From Gallionellaceae bacterium (GTDB lineage Bacteria; Pseudomonadota; Gammaproteobacteria; Burkholderiales; Gallionellaceae): a stretch of DNA of 64,000 nt. The notes beneath the pieces are model-generated. The model had not been told where the DNA came from. It did no database searches and was given only the letters and a program-made list of their open reading frames with translations. Of the stretch, positions 1-9,101 are shown piece by piece (position 1 is the stretch's first letter; the number at the start of each line of letters is the position of its first letter). The DNA is taken from the NCBI GenBank assembly GCA_027448945.1, contig DAIDMQ010000002.1:1-64000 (forward strand), written 5' to 3'. Position numbers and translations under genes: made by a program.

Positions 1-510
1 GTGGAGTCGCTACTTCAAATCATCGTCAAAATTATGTCGAGCCTGTACTGATTCCTACTTCTGCAAACCCTTGCGATATCTGCATCTGATCACTGCCATC
101 CTCGGCTACTTTCCATAATCAACGACTATGCATAATCGGCCTTATGGAAAGCTTTCCATAAGGCCGATGACTTGTCAGCCAGTGTTCCCTTGGAATGTCT
201 GCTGCACTTTGTGTACTTGCCGTTCAGTCTCTGATGGCGCGAGCGGCCCCGGGTCGGTAAGAGCCATTTAAATTGCAATCAAACCCTTAAGTTGGCCAAG
301 ATGCAATTTCTAACCACTACGTCTGTTCAGGTGTTTAGCTCAAAGGTTAAGTTCCAACCTCAGAATGCAAATAGCCGAAAAATAGATCATCCCCCTCACA
401 TCAGTCGGGCATTGCAGAAATTCAACACGGCCTTTTTAAATTCCTGTGAACCCTTTACCATCCGCCTTGTCTGCTTGAGCCAAGCTATAACTTTGTTGCA
501 CGGGAGCAAA
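1..510. other. Left-end region without a convincing gene
   Basis: No supported gene lies here. Bases 1-51 read openly in frame 1 and end at TGA (49-51). This could be the 3' end of a gene that starts outside the window, but 16 codons are too few to identify it. An open frame runs from 292 into the gene at 511, but its first part has no ribosome binding site and no protein-like character, so it is not taken as coding. The notable object is the perfect palindrome at 135-168. Confidence 0.5.
135..168. repeat. Perfect 34-bp palindrome, possible operator
   Basis: The two 17-base arms are exact reverse complements with no spacer; the left arm contains CGGCCTTATGGAAAG and the centre is AAGCTT. A further half-site-like copy of TTTCCATAA lies upstream at about 110-118. 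No T-run follows, so this is not a typical intrinsic terminator. A dimeric regulator operator or a cruciform-forming site are both possible. The nearest downstream gene starts at 511. Confidence 0.6.
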
Positions 511-840
511 ATGAAAACCCTTACTTACAGCACCTCGCGTAATCCCTTACAAAGAATCTTTGCCATCATCTTGACGGTAGGGCTCGCGATATTGGGGTTT
601 ATGTTCTCGGCAGTGGTGTTCACTGTTCTGCTGGTGATGGGCCTGATAGGCTGGGCTTTCCTATGGTGGAAGACGCGCGATATACGCAAGCAGTTCCAAC
701 TGATGCAATCACAAATGCAAAGCCAGATGCGTGATGAGCGCACCCGTGCCGGCGATGCCCAAGCTGATTATGCGAACACCGAGTCCCAAGGCCGGACCAT
801 TGAAGGTGAGGCGGTGCGCGTGGACGAGGGCGCACGCTGA
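511..840 (+). CDS. Small membrane protein, conserved unknown
   Basis: 109-residue protein. The start at 511 was chosen because GGGAG sits just upstream (502-506) and the hydrophobic region follows directly; the longer open frame from 292 has no such signal. Residues about 14-52 are strongly hydrophobic and can form two closely spaced membrane helices ending in a Trp-rich WAFLWW patch. The rest is a hydrophilic, Gln/Arg/Glu-rich cytoplasmic tail with a repeated QSQM pattern, possibly helical. It ends 2 bases before yjbQ, so the two are probably co-transcribed. No function is recognised. Confidence 0.75.
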   Translation: MKTLTYSTSRNPLQRIFAIILTVGLAILGFMFSAVVFTVLLVMGLIGWAFLWWKTRDIRKQFQLMQSQMQSQMRDERTRAGDAQADYANTESQGRTIEGEAVRVDEGAR

Positions 841-842
841 GC

Positions 843-1268
843 ATGTGGTTGCAAAAAGAGCTGATGCTCAAACCCAGACCGCGCGGATTTCATCTGGTCA
901 CCGATGAAGTGTTGAGCGAACTACCCGAGTTGCGCGATTTCAAGATCGGCATGATGAACATCTTTATCTTGCACACTTCCGCCTCACTGACCATCAACGA
1001 AAACGCCGACCCCTCTGTCCGGCACGACTTTGCGGCCCACTTCGACCGCAGCGTGCCGGAGAATCAACCCTATTATCAGCATCAAGACGAAGGCCCGGAC
1101 GACATGCCGGCACACCTTAAATCCAGCTTGTTGGGGTGCAGTCTGGACATCCCAATCAGCGCCGGACGCTTGCGCATGGGCACTTGGCAAGGGATTTATT
1201 TGTGTGAACACCGCAACCATGGCGGCAGCCGTCGCCTCGTTGTGACGATACAAGGAGAGACCGGATGA
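843..1268 (+). CDS. yjbQ: YjbQ/UPF0047 family protein
   Basis: 141 residues, the usual length of this family. Recognised by the core ILHTSASLTINENADPSV, the segment with HLKSSLLGCSLDIPI, and the end LGTWQGIYLCEHR-like (here MGTWQGIYLCEHR). Family members fold as a small beta-rich trimer; E. coli YjbQ has been reported to complement thiamine-phosphate synthase mutants, but the physiological role is not settled. It overlaps the next gene by four bases (ATGA) and follows the small membrane protein by 2 bases, so it is the middle gene of a three-gene operon. The annotation is firm for the family and weak for the substrate. Confidence 0.9.
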   Translation: MWLQKELMLKPRPRGFHLVTDEVLSELPELRDFKIGMMNIFILHTSASLTINENADPSVRHDFAAHFDRSVPENQPYYQHQDEGPDDMPAHLKSSLLGCSLDIPISAGRLRMGTWQGIYLCEHRNHGGSRRLVVTIQGETG

Positions 1269-2095
1269 AGATTGCATTCCTAGGACTGGGCATCATCGGC
1301 AGCGCATGGGCGCGCAACCTCATAGACGATGGGCACGAGGTGCGCTGCTGGAATCGCAGCGCCAAAGACTTCCCGAATTTTTGTACTTCGATACAAGCGG
1401 CGGTGACAGGGGCGGAGGTGGTGTTCATCGTGGTCGCTGATCCTGCTGCGGTGCAATCCGTACTCGATCAGATCAGTCACGTGCTGACGCCCGGGATGCT
1501 GGTGATACAGTCCAGCACCATCTCGGCGCACTGGTCGTTGCGCTTCGCCGCACAAGTGCAGGCGACCGGTGCGGCGTATCTGGAGGCCCCGTTCACCGGC
1601 AGCAAGCTCGCCGCCAGCCAACGCCAGACGGTCTACTACCTGGGCGGTGATGACGACCTGATCGCACGAGCTCGTCCGCTCTTGGAGCCTATCGCCAGCT
1701 TCATCTTGCACATCGGTCCATTGGGCAGTGCTTCCACCTTGAAACTGGCGATGAATATGAACGTCGCGGGTGTCGCGCAGAGCTTGTGCGAGAGTCTTGC
1801 CTTCTGCCGAGCGGCAGGTATCCCGGACGAAGTGTATTTCGCGGCTTTGGCACGCAATGGTTCACGCTCAGGTCTATCCGATTTGAAAGAACCCAAGCTG
1901 CGCGAGCACGACTACAGCGCGCAGTTCTCGCTTAAGCACATGGACAAAGACCTGCGCCTCGCACTGGAGACCGCCGCCGAATTGAACATCTCACTGGAAC
2001 AGATAGGCCACCTCAAAGCCATCTACCAACGCGGCATGACGGCGGGATGGTCGGAACAAGACTTCATCGGCTTGATACGTTTAGTCGATAAGTAA
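1265..2095 (+). CDS. NAD(P)-dependent beta-hydroxyacid dehydrogenase family protein
   Basis: 276 residues. The N-terminus IAFLGLGIIGSAWARNL is the Rossmann dinucleotide motif (GxGxxG) of the 3-hydroxyisobutyrate/6-phosphogluconate dehydrogenase superfamily. The family substrate motif region appears near residues 100-115 (AAYLEAPFTGSK, the usual DAPVSGG-like site). The catalytic lysine segment is GSASTLKLAMNMNV, with Lys matching the conserved GxGxxxKxxxN. Likely an oxidoreductase of a small hydroxyacid or semialdehyde such as glyoxylate or succinic semialdehyde; the substrate cannot be told from sequence. Its start overlaps the yjbQ stop by ATGA, indicating translational coupling. Confidence 0.88.
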   Translation: MKIAFLGLGIIGSAWARNLIDDGHEVRCWNRSAKDFPNFCTSIQAAVTGAEVVFIVVADPAAVQSVLDQISHVLTPGMLVIQSSTISAHWSLRFAAQVQATGAAYLEAPFTGSKLAASQRQTVYYLGGDDDLIARARPLLEPIASFILHIGPLGSASTLKLAMNMNVAGVAQSLCESLAFCRAAGIPDEVYFAALARNGSRSGLSDLKEPKLREHDYSAQFSLKHMDKDLRLALETAAELNISLEQIGHLKAIYQRGMTAGWSEQDFIGLIRLVDK

Positions 2096-2160
2096 GTCGC
2101 TGCCGCCGCATTAGACGGGGAGGTTGGTCTTGTCTAAAGCAACGCTGAGCAATTGTCTGC

Positions 2161-2189
2161 GCGGGCGACTTGCACTGCATCCCGCCCGC
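2161..2189. terminator. GC-rich hairpin between convergent genes
   Basis: GCGGGCG at 2161-2167 pairs perfectly with CGCCCGC at 2183-2189 across a 15-base loop. It sits between the 3' ends of the dehydrogenase and the radical SAM gene. No T-run follows on either strand, so it may protect 3' ends rather than terminate by itself. Confidence 0.35.
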
Positions 2190-2197
2190 CGACTTCT

Positions 2198-3247
2198 TCA
2201 GCGCTTCCCTAACTGGGTGATGCTCACCGTTGCGGTTTTCTTGGTTCTGGTTTTCTCTGCGCGTGCACGCAACTGTCCGCAAGCCCCCTCGATCTCCTGA
2301 CCTGCCGAATCGCGCAACTTGGCGAGGATGCCGTGTTGTTTGAGATAGTCGACCATCTGTTGCGCACGCCCTGCGGAAGGGCGGCGATAAGCAAGTCCGT
2401 CAACATCGTTGAAGGGGATGAAATTCATCACTGCATATTTTCCCGCAAGCAATTGCGCGAGGCGCGCCAACTCGGCGTCGCTGTCGTTGATGCCCTCCAA
2501 CAGTGTCCATTGGTATTGCACCGGATAACTGGTGGCGCGTGCATACACTTCAGCGCGTTCAACTAAGGTCTCAATCGGGATAAGCGGCGCATTGGGTAAC
2601 AGCTTGGTACGCAATGCCGCATCAGTGGTGTGCAAAGAAAGAGCGAGCGCGGGTTTGACCTGCTCTTGCGACAAGCGCTCGAATACACGTTCATCGCCGA
2701 CGGTCGAAAAAACCAAGCTCTTGTGCCCGATATTGCCTTGTGTGCCGAGTAACTGTATGGCTTCCAGCACGTTGTCGAGATTGTGGGCGGGTTCACCCAT
2801 GCCCATGAATACGACCTTGCTCACCTCGCGACGCCGACGTGCCAGCACCACTTGCGCGACGATCTCCGCGCTGCCGAGTTGTCGTTGTAAACCATCGAGC
2901 CCACTCATGCAGAACACACAACCCACCGCACAACCCACTTGCGTGGAAACGCACAAGCCGCCGCGCGGCAGCAGCACACTCTCGACCATCTGCCCGTCCA
3001 CCAGCTCGACCAACAAGCGCGCCACACCCGCATCGGCGGGGTGCTCACTGCGCAACTTTGCCAAACCTTTCAACTCGGCCTCGATACCGGGTAAAGCATT
3101 GCGCATCGCCAGGGGAAAGAAATCAACCGCCGCGCTGCCCTTGCGATCATACGAACCGATCTGGCTCCAGCCGCGCAGCAGCCTATCCTCGTGGCAGGGC
3201 TTGGCTCCGAGTTCTTGCAGTCGTTGGCGGAGTTGGGAGATACGCAT
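2198..3247 (-). CDS. RlmN-like radical SAM RNA methyltransferase
   Basis: 349 residues from the MRISQL start; a longer frame to 3316 exists but adds a low-complexity leader. The radical SAM cluster is CAVGCVFC (CxxxCxxC), preceded by GGLCVSTQVG, which holds the Cys equivalent to E. coli RlmN C118. The C-terminal EGACGQL holds the second catalytic Cys (C355 in RlmN). GMGEPAHN is the SAM-binding GxGEP-type motif. RlmN adds a C2 methyl group to A2503 of 23S rRNA and A37 of some tRNAs. This copy diverges from canonical RlmN at its N-terminus and is not beside ndk/ispG, so it may be a paralogue with a different target. No clear Shine-Dalgarno is seen. Confidence 0.8.
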   Translation of the reverse strand: MRISQLRQRLQELGAKPCHEDRLLRGWSQIGSYDRKGSAAVDFFPLAMRNALPGIEAELKGLAKLRSEHPADAGVARLLVELVDGQMVESVLLPRGGLCVSTQVGCAVGCVFCMSGLDGLQRQLGSAEIVAQVVLARRRREVSKVVFMGMGEPAHNLDNVLEAIQLLGTQGNIGHKSLVFSTVGDERVFERLSQEQVKPALALSLHTTDAALRTKLLPNAPLIPIETLVERAEVYARATSYPVQYQWTLLEGINDSDAELARLAQLLAGKYAVMNFIPFNDVDGLAYRRPSAGRAQQMVDYLKQHGILAKLRDSAGQEIEGACGQLRARAEKTRTKKTATVSITQLGKR

Positions 3248-3412
3248 CGGGGAAGTCGGCGAGATTGGCGTGGGTGCGGATTTTAAACAGGCGCGATATT
3301 TAATGCTATTGAACATTCAGGTAGTAGGCCGTGTGTTTTTCCCCAACAGGGTCGGCATGCTGGGATAATCAAAGCAAATCATCAGCGTTCGGGAAGGCTT
3401 ACACTGACAGCC

Positions 3413-3964
3413 ATGACTCATACTACACACTCCGTTCCGACCCATAAACTGGCCTTGCGTGTGCGGGAGCTTGGGCAGCTTTTTAATTCCATGGACCCGA
3501 CTCCCTTCCTTAACAAAGACCTTGATCCGGGGGCCGAAGCCTTCATCGAGAACTGGGCTTTCGACTATTCGATCAAGAGCCATTTTCACATCACCATTCA
3601 TATTGAAATCTGGCCGGAAGATGGCGACCCGAGCATGATGCTGAGTGCGGCGATCCACAATCATTTTGCTTACAAAGCCGAACGTACCCGCAGCAAGTTG
3701 CGCACCTTGTTGCGCCAGGGGCGTGACAGCATGGCCGTCGGCATCGTGTTCGTTACCGTGTGTTTGATTGCCGCCGATGCCATTGGAAGTATGGGCGTCC
3801 ACTCCGGCTACAACATCGCCCGCGAAAGCCTCACCATCGTGGGTTGGGTTGCGATGTGGCGACCGATGCAGATATTTCTCTATGACTGGTGGCCAGTGTT
3901 GCGCAAGATACGGGTATATGAAAGGTTGTGCACTGCGCATATCGGTGCGCTGCCGGGTAAGTAA
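3413..3964 (+). CDS. Conserved hypothetical protein with C-terminal membrane segments
   Basis: 183 residues. The N-terminal two thirds are soluble: a 'dPTPFLNKDLDP' segment, then an acidic region ending in HIEIWPEDGDP and an Arg-rich helix (residues about 80-105). A hydrophobic stretch SMAVGIVFVTVCLIAADAIG and a later VGWVAMW...IFLYDWWPVL region suggest two membrane helices near the end. This layout resembles unnamed bacterial proteins with a cytoplasmic domain followed by a helical hairpin, but I do not recognise a named family. It is a single gene, divergent from the RlmN-like gene; the shared 165-base gap must hold both promoters. Confidence 0.7.
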   Translation: MTHTTHSVPTHKLALRVRELGQLFNSMDPTPFLNKDLDPGAEAFIENWAFDYSIKSHFHITIHIEIWPEDGDPSMMLSAAIHNHFAYKAERTRSKLRTLLRQGRDSMAVGIVFVTVCLIAADAIGSMGVHSGYNIARESLTIVGWVAMWRPMQIFLYDWWPVLRKIRVYERLCTAHIGALPGK

Positions 3965-4051
3965 TGCCGGGGCGGATTCCGGCAGATTCAAGATGGCCGG
4001 GATGGTTTAGTAAAGTAGTCGCTTGTTTCATCTAATCAGGAGATCGTTACC

Positions 4052-4561
4052 ATGAACTACAACTTTGATTCCCGCATACGCAGCATGCTCGTGGCCACAT
4101 TGCTGGTGCTATGGTCGTTGCCAAGCTGGGCTGTAGACCGCTGCGCCCAATTTAATTTAACGCTGCCTGCAGAACTGGGTGGCACACCCACGCAAAAAGT
4201 TGAAGGCGGCGTGATGAAGAACGGCAAACCGCTGATGCTCAAAAATCTGACTTGCGAATTCACCACCGGCCAAGGACGACTCATACTGGTGATGCGAAAT
4301 AATGCCAAGGATGACACGGTGCAATCAACAGGACGCGTCATGGCTATGAGCAACAATGGCAAGCCGGCGAAGCGTTTGGAAGGTGCGGGGGGCGAAGCGC
4401 TTTATTCGCGCAACAGCAGTGCCATGCGCAAAGGGACTATGTTTTATCTGGCGAGCTGGAAGTGGGCAGGAAATAAAAATCCGGACCTCACTGCGGCACA
4501 GTTCAAAACCCTCATGACCGCAGTTTTGTCCGCCACGCCAGAGGGTGGGCCGCAGTTCTAA
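4052..4561 (+). CDS. Secreted hypothetical protein
   Basis: 169 residues, preceded by CAGGAG 8 bases upstream of the ATG. A signal peptide is clear: basic n-region, hydrophobic SMLVATLLVLWSL, and a likely cleavage after PSWA. The mature part has two Cys residues close to positions 32 and 65, which could form a disulfide, and no recognised enzymatic motif. Probably periplasmic. It is followed by a long non-coding gap, so it is likely monocistronic. Confidence 0.7.
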   Translation: MNYNFDSRIRSMLVATLLVLWSLPSWAVDRCAQFNLTLPAELGGTPTQKVEGGVMKNGKPLMLKNLTCEFTTGQGRLILVMRNNAKDDTVQSTGRVMAMSNNGKPAKRLEGAGGEALYSRNSSAMRKGTMFYLASWKWAGNKNPDLTAAQFKTLMTAVLSATPEGGPQF

Positions 4562-5175
4562 GATTCGGATTGCAGTTCGTAGTGAGTACAGGACACTTCT
4601 CCGAAGCGAACTTCGGCGCGCGAATCACTAGGCGTATGAGGCGTAGCGCGGCGAAAGCGGCGTCGTGAAATCGTAATCTGTCCGTCTGTATATTTCCCCA
4701 TTGTTAAGTACGGTAGGGTGCGCACAAGTGAGCGCGATGTCCTGAACATTGTTCGGTGGCGTACATACTTCGGCAGTTTATTCCCCTAGTCTCCCAGTAG
4801 AAAATAGCCCTCCCAAGCGCATATGATTCTTCTTCCGATCGGTTTCGTGGTTCGAATTTTTTCGGGCGAGTAACTGATCCTTGTTGCACTTGGTTCTTGG
4901 AATCGCTGTGCCTCGCACGGAAGGCATGCCTGCCGTGGAGTCGGCAGCAGTTGCCGTAGCGATGTCAGATGCCGAAAAAAGAAGAGTCCGGCCTGCGACT
5001 GTTTCCGGTGGTGGACGAAAACATCCATAAGTTGCCGCTGTTCAATCCTGCAGATTAGGCATGGGCAGGGAACTTCATTGGCGCATTCCATCTGGATGTC
5101 TTTTTGCCGGTGCGCAAGACATCAGCATATGCCCAGTCGCGCTATAATTTCATTCAGATGATTCAGAGGCTGATG
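4562..5175. other. 614-base gap without a convincing gene
   Basis: A stable small hairpin, CCGAAG-CGAA-CTTCGG, lies at 4601-4616, 40 bases after the preceding stop; it lacks a T-run but could end that transcript. A 29-codon open frame at 4969-5058 (beginning MPKKEESG) reads like protein in places but has no ribosome binding site and may be a relic. The promoter of the DUF748 gene must lie here. Nothing else was identified. Confidence 0.4.
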
Positions 5176-8100
5176 ATGCAAGTTCGAGTTCGAAAGTTGA
5201 TAGGCAAGGCGCTTCGCAAGAAGGTCTATATTCCCCTGGTAGTGCTGTATGGCGCCTACGCCTTGTTCACCGGGCTTTGGTTGCCCCAGTTTGTGCAAAC
5301 ACAGGCCGAGCAATTCATTACGACGAAAACCGGGCACCATCTCACGATGGATAAACCCAGTTTCAATCCGTTCATCGTCAATCTGCACTTGTCCAATCTG
5401 CATCTGACCCAGCCGGAGGGAAAGCCATTGTTCGGATTCCGTGAAATGGATATCAACTTGTCGCTGTCCAGTGTGGTTCGATTCGCGGCAGTGTTCGATG
5501 CAATCCGGCTGGATGGTGCCGAGGTCGATGTCGCATTGCTGAGCGATGGCGGGTTGAACTGGACGGCCTTGATCGACTCATTGGGGAGCAAAGAACCGGA
5601 CCCGGAAAAGACGGTGAGCGAGCCGCCACGCTTGGTGATCGGGCACTTTGAGTTGAGCGATGTACAGCTCAACCTCGCGGACGAGAAGTCGAATTTCAAA
5701 ACGCGTATCGCACCCATCAAACTTGAGCTGAACGACATCTCCACACTGCCAGATAGCGAGGGAAACTACAGTATCCATGCGCGCACCACAATGGGGGCAG
5801 ATATCTCGTGGCAGGGAAAGATGGAGTTGAATCCGGTGACAGTCACCGGCGGACTGCGCATCGACAACTTCAACCTGACGCAATTGGCACCGTATCTTGA
5901 GCAGTTCATGCCGGGCAAGCCGCCCGAGGGCAGGTTTGATTTTGCGACCGAGTATCAGCTGAAACACAATGGCCAACAGTTGGGTTTGACACTGTCTAAC
6001 TTGGGATTCAAGTTTCAGAACCTGCAACTCGATTTGGGTAAGTCATTACCCGAAGTTGCGATTCAATCCATAGAAGTGAAAGACGGCCGCTACGATCAGT
6101 TGGCAAACTCGCTTGCACTGGGTTCGCTGGCGTTGAGCGGCAGCGAGATCGCCATGCAGCATAGCAGCGGCAAGGTGAAGTTTTTCCAACTGGGCAAACT
6201 GTCAGTGGAGAATGCACAAGTGAATCTGGCGCGGCAGAGCGTATCGGCAGACCGTCTTTCCCTTGATACCGGAGCGGTGAGCGCAGTGCGCAACAAGCAA
6301 GGACAGATCGACCTGTTGACTGCGGTGCAGGATTTGTCCCGGGCGATGGCTACGCCGCCGGGCAAGCCGGATGCGCGAGTACCCGTGGCCAAGCCCTGGC
6401 ACTATCGCGTCGGCAAAGTGGATTTGGATAAATTCTCTGTCGCGCTGCAGGACGAAAGCACCTCGCCCGCCGCGAACTTGGCGCTTAACGACATCGCGCT
6501 GCATGTCGACGGTGTCAGCGACAATTTTGCGGCATCAGTGCCTGTGCGTTTCTCGTTGAGCGCACCGGAAGGTGGCACGCTGGAGATCGCCGGCAAGGTT
6601 GCATTCTCGCCTATGAATGTTGATATGCAAGTCAAGCTGTCGGAGCTGGCGCTGAAACCGGTGCAGCCTTACCTCGGCTCGGTTGCAAAATTGGATTTGG
6701 TCAGCGGGCAATTTTCCACAGAAGGCCATGCGAATTACAACAAACTTGGCGGCAAATACAAGGGCAACTTTGCGCTGAATAATCTGCGACTGCTCGAAAG
6801 CGATACCGGTGAGACATTCCTCGCTTGGAATTCACTGGGTACGCGCGAGCTCACGGTGACGCAGAAAATGCTGGGCATCCCCGTGCTGGATATAGATCAC
6901 TTGGAAAGCAAACTCATTATCGACAAGAACAAGGTAATGAATATCAGCCGCATCATGAATAAAAATGAGGCTGCCGATGGCATGCCGGCTAAAGGTGCGG
7001 CAGCACCAGCCGCCACAGTTACAAACAAGGAACCCGCACCCGCTGTCGCGCCAGCGTTCATCACCAATGTCGACCGTGTGCGGATACGCAACAGTGCCAT
7101 GATGTTCGCCGATCACTCGTTGTCGTTGCCCTTCGGCACGCGCATCCATCATTTACGCGCCGATATCAAAGGCATCTCTTCGCGACCCGACTCTGTCGCG
7201 CAGCTGGAGGTGGACGGGCAAGTGGATGACTACGGCACCATGCAAGCAAACGGCCAGATCAACCTGTTCAACCCAACCGATCAGTTGGATATCAAAGTGC
7301 TGTTCGGCAATATCGAGATGACGCGCATGACGCCGTATTCCACCACCTTTGCCGGACGCAAGATCGAATCCGGCAAACTCTCGCTTGATCTTGCCTACAA
7401 CATCAAACAGCACAAACTGGCGGGCGAAAACAAAATCATCATGGATAAGCTGACGCTGGGCAAGAGGATAGAGAACTCCACCGCCAGCGATTTGCCGCTG
7501 GACCTCGCCATCGCCATCTTGCAGGATGCAGACGGGCGCATCGACTTGGGTTTGCCTGTCTCGGGCAGTTTGGACGATCCCAAGTTCAGCTATGGCGGCA
7601 TTATTTGGAAAGTGTTCATAAACGTGATGGGCAAGGTCGTCACCTCGCCCTTCCGTTTGATTGGTGCCATGTTCGACGGTGGCGGTGGTGATGGTTTCGA
7701 CAGCATCGTCTTTGCGGCGGGTGAGGCCGAGCTAGCACCTGCCGAGCGTGAAAAAATATTGCAAGTCGCCGCCGCGCTGAACAAGCGGCCCGGCTTGGCA
7801 CTCACAGTGCATGGCGTGTATGCCGATGCCGACAAGCCTGCCCTGCAAAACCGGCAATTGCGTCGTGCACTGAATCTCAGGGTGGGGCAGAGCGACGCAA
7901 TTGAAATCGAGAGTAGTTCTTTGGTGACGAATAATCCCAAGGTGCAAAATGCGTTGGAAAGCCTGTACAGCAACCGGGTGGGCCGCAGCGAACTGTCTGT
8001 ACTTAAAGACGGCTTTCGGCAGGCGAATCCGGGGCAACTGGAAGAGGGCTTGGGTGGCAAAATGTTCTCGGCCTTGAGCGGGCATGCACCCGACAAGCAC

Positions 8101-8421
8101 ACGTTAAGCGAACAAGAAGTGGCGCAATTGAAGGGCAAAAATTTCTATGCTGTGTTGTATGAGCGATTGCGCGAAAGTGAAATCATCGAGGAGACAAGCT
8201 TGCAGGCACTCGCCAAATCGCGTGGCGATTACGTGATGATGGCACTCAAAAATGCGAACGCACCGCAGGATCGTACGAGCTTGTCGGCAAGCGCAAAAGT
8301 GATTGCGGAAAACAACGGTGTGCCTGTCAAGTTGGACTTGGGCGCCGCACCCCGGCCTGTAGCGCCTGCGGCTTCAACGACACAGAAGATGTCCTTGAAT
8401 GCGATGGGCGCAGAGAGTTAA
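5176..8421 (+). CDS. AsmA-like DUF748 envelope protein
   Basis: 1081 residues from the ATG at 5176, chosen because AGAGG lies 6 bases upstream; starts at 5104 or 5158 are possible. One N-terminal membrane helix (about residues 17-38) anchors a long periplasmic part rich in beta-strand repeats of the type LDVSNFxLxxLxPY, typical of AsmA/DUF748 proteins, which are related to the bridge-like lipid transport proteins of the envelope. The C-terminal part includes DLPLDLAIAILQDADGRID and a terminal segment with IVFAAGEAELAPAE and Arg-rich helices resembling an OmpA-like fold, characteristic of DUF748. A Pro/Ala linker is present near residue 610. Likely role: envelope integrity or phospholipid transport; not proven. 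Single gene. Confidence 0.85.
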   Translation: MQVRVRKLIGKALRKKVYIPLVVLYGAYALFTGLWLPQFVQTQAEQFITTKTGHHLTMDKPSFNPFIVNLHLSNLHLTQPEGKPLFGFREMDINLSLSSVVRFAAVFDAIRLDGAEVDVALLSDGGLNWTALIDSLGSKEPDPEKTVSEPPRLVIGHFELSDVQLNLADEKSNFKTRIAPIKLELNDISTLPDSEGNYSIHARTTMGADISWQGKMELNPVTVTGGLRIDNFNLTQLAPYLEQFMPGKPPEGRFDFATEYQLKHNGQQLGLTLSNLGFKFQNLQLDLGKSLPEVAIQSIEVKDGRYDQLANSLALGSLALSGSEIAMQHSSGKVKFFQLGKLSVENAQVNLARQSVSADRLSLDTGAVSAVRNKQGQIDLLTAVQDLSRAMATPPGKPDARVPVAKPWHYRVGKVDLDKFSVALQDESTSPAANLALNDIALHVDGVSDNFAASVPVRFSLSAPEGGTLEIAGKVAFSPMNVDMQVKLSELALKPVQPYLGSVAKLDLVSGQFSTEGHANYNKLGGKYKGNFALNNLRLLESDTGETFLAWNSLGTRELTVTQKMLGIPVLDIDHLESKLIIDKNKVMNISRIMNKNEAADGMPAKGAAAPAATVTNKEPAPAVAPAFITNVDRVRIRNSAMMFADHSLSLPFGTRIHHLRADIKGISSRPDSVAQLEVDGQVDDYGTMQANGQINLFNPTDQLDIKVLFGNIEMTRMTPYSTTFAGRKIESGKLSLDLAYNIKQHKLAGENKIIMDKLTLGKRIENSTASDLPLDLAIAILQDADGRIDLGLPVSGSLDDPKFSYGGIIWKVFINVMGKVVTSPFRLIGAMFDGGGGDGFDSIVFAAGEAELAPAEREKILQVAAALNKRPGLALTVHGVYADADKPALQNRQLRRALNLRVGQSDAIEIESSSLVTNNPKVQNALESLYSNRVGRSELSVLKDGFRQANPGQLEEGLGGKMFSALSGHAPDKHTLSEQEVAQLKGKNFYAVLYERLRESEIIEETSLQALAKSRGDYVMMALKNANAPQDRTSLSASAKVIAENNGVPVKLDLGAAPRPVAPAASTTQKMSLNAMGAES

Positions 8422-8613
8422 TGACGCGTGTAAATCTGTTTCCTTTGGCGTCTGTGTTGTTGTATTTGAATTGCAGAGCGTGTGAATCCCTAAGACATAT
8501 TGCGAAGCTGGTTCCTTGGTTCAATGTTGCGGAAAAAGCCATGCACCTGCCGGTTAAATCGTATATTCAGAATGCCAGACGTTTATCAATGCCCACTGAA
8601 AGGAGAAAACACC

Positions 8614-9060
8614 ATGTCCACTAACACCATCCGGTTGCACCGCGTACTTCGTGCCCCACCGCAACGCGTTTATCGCGCATTCACCGAAGCCGAGGCGATG
8701 GCTAAATGGCTGCCGCCTTATGGCTTCACCTGCAAAGTTCACCACATGGACGCGAAGGTGGGCGGCACATTCAAAATGTCGTTTCAGAATTTTTCAACGG
8801 GCAACGGCCACAGCTTTGGCGGCGAATATCACGAGCTTGTCCCCGGCGAACGCATCCGCTACACCGACAAATTCGACGACCCGAATCTGCCGGGTGAAAT
8901 GCAAGTGACCGTGACCCTGAAGCAAGTCTTGTGCGGAACCGAGATCAGCATCGAGCAGGCAGGCATCCCCGAAGTCATCCCGCCCGAAATGTGTTACCTC
9001 GGCTGGCAAGAATCACTCGCGCAACTCGCGCATCTGGTTGAGCCCGAGATACCGGATTAG
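8614..9060 (+). CDS. SRPBCC/AHSA1-type START-like domain protein
   Basis: 148 residues. The start is fixed by AAAGGAG 8 bases upstream of ATG 8614. Motifs of the activator-of-Hsp90-ATPase-like family: RAPPQRVYRAFTEAEAMAKW near the N-terminus, VGGTFKMSF in the middle, and a closing helix GWQESLAQLAHLVE. The fold is a helix-grip cavity that binds hydrophobic ligands; the ligand is unknown. It ends 41 bases before a RibD-C type reductase, and the two may be co-transcribed. Such pairs are common accessory genes in soil bacteria. Confidence 0.88.
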   Translation: MSTNTIRLHRVLRAPPQRVYRAFTEAEAMAKWLPPYGFTCKVHHMDAKVGGTFKMSFQNFSTGNGHSFGGEYHELVPGERIRYTDKFDDPNLPGEMQVTVTLKQVLCGTEISIEQAGIPEVIPPEMCYLGWQESLAQLAHLVEPEIPD

Positions 9061-9101
9061 TGCGGCAGGCGAAAATCATTGGTCAACCTGAGAGGGGCAT
9101 C

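Noticed and set aside
292..510. Longer start for the first membrane protein
   Set aside because: No ribosome binding site at 292 and no protein-like composition before 511, where GGGAG precedes the ATG.
2532..3368. Long open frame opposite the RlmN-like gene
   Set aside because: It reads Ser/Thr/Pro-rich shadow sequence of the strongly coding minus strand.
4969..5058. 29-codon frame before the DUF748 gene
   Set aside because: No RBS and no family; may be a relic, so noted only inside the gap description.
8421..8613. 67-codon frame after the DUF748 gene
   Set aside because: No RBS, no recognisable motif, and it overlaps the start of the SRPBCC gene in another frame.
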